From positions 124,001-188,000 of the forward strand of contig JAEZHI010000019.1 of assembly GCA_023436885.1 (NCBI GenBank): DNA of 64,000 bases, written 5' to 3'. A program made the position numbers and the translations under genes. Of the stretch, positions 61,498 to 64,000 are shown piece by piece; position 1 is the first letter of the stretch; each line of letters begins with the position of its first letter. The notes beneath the pieces were generated by a model that saw only the letters and a list, made by a program, of their open reading frames with translations, was not told where the DNA came from and ran no database searches. The DNA is from Pseudomonadota bacterium. GTDB lineage: Bacteria > Pseudomonadota > Alphaproteobacteria > Rhizobiales > Pleomorphomonadaceae.

Positions 61498-61511
61498 CAA
61501 AAGCGCTTTTG
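61498..61511. promoter_or_regulatory. LacI-type operator near the amidase-like gene
   Basis: CAAAAGCGCTTTTG is a perfect 14-bp palindrome 44 nt upstream of the amidase-like gene. Confidence 0.7.
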
Positions 61512-61659
61512 CTCCCGTAACATTGTCAGTAGAGGAATGTCAATGCTCTTATCCATTGCAAGAGCCGCGGTTATTCTTCGCATGACCGGGAGAAATCCTT
61601 AAGGTTTTGCCAACTTTTCCAAATTCTTGAACTTGATAAACAATAATTCCACAATATTG

Positions 61660-61669
61660 AAAGCGCTTT
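61660..61669. promoter_or_regulatory. Second LacI-type operator
   Basis: AAAGCGCTTT palindrome within TGAAAGCGCTTTTGA, 78 nt upstream of the LacI gene. With the site at 61498 it could allow looping or divergent control. Confidence 0.68.
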
Positions 61670-61746
61670 TGATAATCGAGGTCAGCTGTACAAACTGAAA
61701 AGCCGGCGTTATACAAATACCCTGTTTCCCCTGCCATCGGCTCCGC

Positions 61747-62766
61747 ATGAACCTCAAGGAACTGGCGCGTCACCTCGGTCTCTCCCAGAGCACGGTCAGC
61801 CGCGCGTTAAACGGCTATCAGGACGTCAATCCTGATACGCGGGAACGGGTAATGGCGGCCGCACAGCGGTTTGGATACTCGCCGAATGCCAATGCCCACC
61901 GCTTGGCAACCGGGCAGTCCGGAGCAATCGGCATCGTTTTTCCTTCCGACAGAGATCCTCTGCTCGACCCGCTGTTCACCGATTTTCTATCCGGTCTCAC
62001 CAACAGCGCTGCCAAGCGCCATATGGATATTCTGGTCAGCGCCAGCCTAGACACAGCCGAGGCAAGCTATCGGCGTCTTGCGCAACGAGGATCGGTTGAC
62101 GCCGTCGTCCTTTCCAGCCCTCTTCTGGAGGATTCGCGCGTACCCTTGCTTAACAAGCTCGGCATTCCATGTGTCGTACATGGGCGCACCAAGTCGCTGC
62201 TCCCTTATGCCTTTCTCGACATCGATAACGAAGGCGCATTCCGGCAGGCCACGGAGCTCCTGATCGGCCTTGGTCACCGGCGCATTGGCTTGGTGAATGG
62301 CGACGCAAGACAGTCTTTCGCGATTGATCGTGAGATAGGTTGGCGCTCAGCCCTGCTTCAAGCCGGCCTTGAAGCGCCCGAGATGCTCAACGGCTCCGAC
62401 ATAATGAACGATGAGGCCGGCTACCGTCTGACGGCCAGAATGTTGGCGAGCACAGCTCCTCCAACAGCCATCATATGCTCTAGCGTCTTTTCGGCCGTCG
62501 GCGCTTGTCGCGCCATTCGGGACCGTGGGCTTGCCATAGGCTCCGACATTTCGGTCATCGCGCACGACGACGGCATAGCGTCGATCCGGCCGGAAGCCCA
62601 CCATCCAGCATTGACCACCACGTTTTCATCGATCCATCGGGCCGGCGAGCGCATCGCCGAGATTGTCGCCGACCTCATGGAGGGCAAAGATCCTGAAAGT
62701 TGTCAGGAAATCTGGCCGGTCGACCTGATCTTCCGAGATAGCACGAGACCTCCGGTCAGCGCCTGA
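61747..62766 (+). CDS. LacI-family regulator of the disaccharide phosphorylase operon
   Basis: A 339-residue LacI/GalR regulator. HTH is LKELARHLGLSQSTVSRALNGYQDVNPDTRERV (in parts), hinge at about 46-60, and a periplasmic-binding-protein-like effector domain with LFTDFLSGLTNSAAKRHMDILVSASLD and DIDNEGAFRQATELLIGLGHRRIGLVNG in parts. It is divergent from the amidase-like and GH65 genes. AglR-type control by an alpha-glucoside is the likely role, given AAAGCGCTTT operators on both sides. Confidence 0.9.
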   Translation: MNLKELARHLGLSQSTVSRALNGYQDVNPDTRERVMAAAQRFGYSPNANAHRLATGQSGAIGIVFPSDRDPLLDPLFTDFLSGLTNSAAKRHMDILVSASLDTAEASYRRLAQRGSVDAVVLSSPLLEDSRVPLLNKLGIPCVVHGRTKSLLPYAFLDIDNEGAFRQATELLIGLGHRRIGLVNGDARQSFAIDREIGWRSALLQAGLEAPEMLNGSDIMNDEAGYRLTARMLASTAPPTAIICSSVFSAVGACRAIRDRGLAIGSDISVIAHDDGIASIRPEAHHPALTTTFSSIHRAGERIAEIVADLMEGKDPESCQEIWPVDLIFRDSTRPPVSA

Positions 62767-63125
62767 GAAGCAACTGTCGCGACGGTTGCAAGCGCTATTC
62801 TTTCCTCCAGGAACAAGTCGTACTTCTGCCGGTTGTCCCTCCATACGTCGGAGGAGATCCCGGATGGAAAATCGGCTTTTGGCGCATGCGCTTTCCACGT
62901 CGCTCGCGACGACCATGGCGCTTCGGTGCGGCAGGCCTATTCAGTTCTCCAGGACGAAAAGCAGCGGATTTGGTGGCGATCCTCGCGCTGGCTCTCGATG
63001 CCGACCAAGATGTCTTCGCCTATCGCAACGCCGTTATCCGAGCGCAGCAAGCGGGCGACATCAATGGCATCGCTCGGTGCGAAGTGTTCACCATCAGACA
63101 CCTACCGAAACGAAGGAAAATCGTC
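62767..63125 (+). other. 359-bp gap before the DUF4142 gene
   Basis: It contains CAAGCGCTATT (a half LacI-like site at about 62789) and a near-match EcfG motif at 62810. An upstream in-frame stretch reading ...LALDADQDVFAYRNAVIRAQQ... continues into the DUF4142 gene but has no start or family; it may be a remnant. No certain gene. Confidence 0.45.
62810..62834 (+). promoter_or_regulatory. Near-consensus EcfG promoter upstream of DUF4142
   Basis: GGAAC at 62810-62814, 16-nt spacer, GGTT at 62831-62834 (one change from CGTT). It is about 290 nt upstream of the start. Confidence 0.45.
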
Positions 63126-63668
63126 ATGAAATACTCCCTTTTGAGCGGAGCGCTCTTGGCAGTCGCAGTCTCGGCCAGTCCGATGATGGCTCAAACGACG
63201 CCGCCCCCTCCCCCGGATAGCGCCGTCTCGATTGGTCCCGTCGACCGGGACTCATTTGTCAAAACGGCTTTGAGCTCAAATGACTGGGAAATTCAGTCAA
63301 GCGAGCTGGCCAAGAAGCAAGCCAGCAGCCCCGATATCAAGAGCTTCGCCAGCATGATCATCGATGATCACGTCACGGCCGGTGTAAAGCTCAAGGAAAC
63401 ATTGGACGCAAACAACGAGTCCATGCCGTCAGCTGCGCTGACCTCCAAGCATCAGGATATGCTCGATCAGCTGAAATCAGCCCAGGGCGAGCAATTCGAC
63501 AAACTCTACGTCGATATGCAGACCCAGGCACATGTGGAAGCCATCGCGCTTTTCCGTGGCTACTCGCAATCGGGCGACGACAAGGCTCTGGCCGGATTTG
63601 CTCGCGAAACGCTGCCGACACTGGAGGCGCACCTTGCCCACGTCAAAGAGCTCGGCGGGGCGAAGTAA
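63126..63668 (+). CDS. DUF4142 periplasmic protein
   Basis: A 180-residue protein with a signal peptide (ending MMAQ at about 22), a Pro-rich linker (TTPPPPPDSAV), then the DUF4142 four-helix domain: RDSFVKTALSSNDWEIQSSELAKKQ (in parts), IKSFASMIIDDHVTAGVKLKE and LPTLEAHLAHVKELGG with the typical His residues. Members are widespread in Hyphomicrobiales and often induced by general stress. GAAGGAAAATCG precedes the ATG at 63126. Function unknown. Confidence 0.88.
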   Translation: MKYSLLSGALLAVAVSASPMMAQTTPPPPPDSAVSIGPVDRDSFVKTALSSNDWEIQSSELAKKQASSPDIKSFASMIIDDHVTAGVKLKETLDANNESMPSAALTSKHQDMLDQLKSAQGEQFDKLYVDMQTQAHVEAIALFRGYSQSGDDKALAGFARETLPTLEAHLAHVKELGGAK

Positions 63669-63720
63669 CACCCTCGTCGCTGGCGCGTCGCCCAAGCGAC
63701 CGCCGCCACCCACCGTCTCA

Positions 63721-63746
63721 GGAACTTCTCACGCCTTCCTCGCGTT
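63721..63746 (+). promoter_or_regulatory. EcfG-type promoter for the DUF2934 gene
   Basis: GGAAC at 63721-63725, 17-nt spacer, CGTT at 63743-63746, exact match 27 nt before the start codon. Confidence 0.78.
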
Positions 63747-63772
63747 CTCTCGGGAGACAGAAAGGAATGATA

Positions 63773-64000
63773 ATGGAACACGCCGATCGTAATGATGAAA
63801 TTCGAGCCCGCGCCTATCAGCTCTGGGAAGAGGAGGGACGCCCTGAAGGCCGAGCCGAACAACACTGGTTCACGGCAAAGGAGACGCTCGCGGTTGAGGA
63901 AAATCAGGAGAGTACCTATCTCCCGATTGATGAGGGTACGGATCCTGAGCCGATCGAAGCGCTGGAGAATGCCGGGGAGTTCCCGACTCTCACCGATCAA
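63773..64000 (+). CDS. DUF2934 protein, 3'-truncated by the window edge
   Basis: Opens at 63773 and stays open to base 64000 (76 codons), running past the window. It starts MEHADRNDEIRARAYQLWEE, then GRPEGRAEQHWFTAKETLAV; the block RARAYQLWEEEGRPEGRAEQHW is the DUF2934 signature. AAAGGA lies a few bases upstream; an in-frame ATG at 63767 is an alternative start. The protein is often small and stress-related. The rest of the visible part is acidic. EcfG promoter just upstream. Confidence 0.82.
   Translation, partial: MEHADRNDEIRARAYQLWEEEGRPEGRAEQHWFTAKETLAVEENQESTYLPIDEGTDPEPIEALENAGEFPTLTDQ

Noticed and set aside
62833..63129. 98-codon frame before the DUF4142 gene
   Set aside because: No family or good start signal; composition is Ser/Arg-rich as in out-of-frame reading.
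1..64000. tRNA, rRNA, CRISPR, insertion sequences or prophage
   Set aside because: No cloverleaf, repeat-spacer array, transposase or phage structural gene was seen in the window.

Overview
The window is high-GC DNA from an alphaproteobacterium, most likely a member of the Hyphomicrobiales. The grounds are the rhizobial-type rhamnose operon (rhaRSTPQK), the PhyR-NepR-EcfG general stress response core, HWE/HisKA_2 histidine kinases, an ftrABCD-type iron system, and an RpiR-controlled iol cluster with GGAA-N6-TTCC operators. The genus cannot be fixed from the sequence. No rRNA, tRNA, CRISPR array, insertion sequence or prophage is visible.

Layout. 1-7966: L-rhamnose catabolism and uptake (rhaD fragment, rhaR, rhaSTPQ, rhaK), with a palindromic repeat between rhaS and rhaT. 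7942-11121: the general stress response core, with a PhyR-linked HWE-type kinase of degenerate ATP-binding domain, phyR, and divergent nepR-ecfG. 11189-18755: stress-envelope genes (AI-2E-type permease, DUF883 protein, holin-like protein, DUF1328 protein, very small membrane proteins), a three-gene two-component operon and a putative metallopeptidase. 18998-22487: ferrous iron uptake, ftrABC divergent from ftrD. 22600-25994: a GFA-family enzyme and the methionine ABC transporter metQNI. 26347-42775: myo-inositol import (ABC transporter) and the full iol pathway (iolE, iolG, iolC-DUF2090, iolD, iolB, iolA) with two paralogous RpiR regulators. 43044-45431: a chemoreceptor. 46256-49815: a GT4-glycosidase protein and a GH130 enzyme. 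50137-53418: a PraR-like regulator, a double-GNAT protein and a LysR regulator. 53667-57133: kaiC-kaiB-HWE kinase. 57206-62766: a LacI-regulated GH65-beta-phosphoglucomutase fusion and an amidase-like protein without catalytic residues. 63126-64000: DUF4142 and DUF2934 stress proteins.

The main unifying signal is regulatory. I find ten exact matches to the EcfG-type promoter (GGAAC-N16/17-CGTT) in intergenic DNA facing genes, plus three near matches. They sit before phyR, nepR-ecfG, the DUF883 operon, the DUF1328 gene, a 24-residue membrane peptide, the GT4/GH130 pair, the double-GNAT gene, kaiCB-HWE kinase and the DUF2934 gene; near matches precede a 48-residue protein, the DUF4142 gene and the AI-2E permease. 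About one exact match would be expected by chance in 64 kb on both strands with both spacings. Much of the window therefore looks like a clustered general stress regulon in which a KaiBC clock-like module and its kinase are members. A second network is the iol regulon, with GGAA-N6-TTCC palindromes before the ABC transporter, iolE, iolG and (one mismatch) iolC. A third is the LacI operators AAAGCGCTTT around the disaccharide phosphorylase genes.
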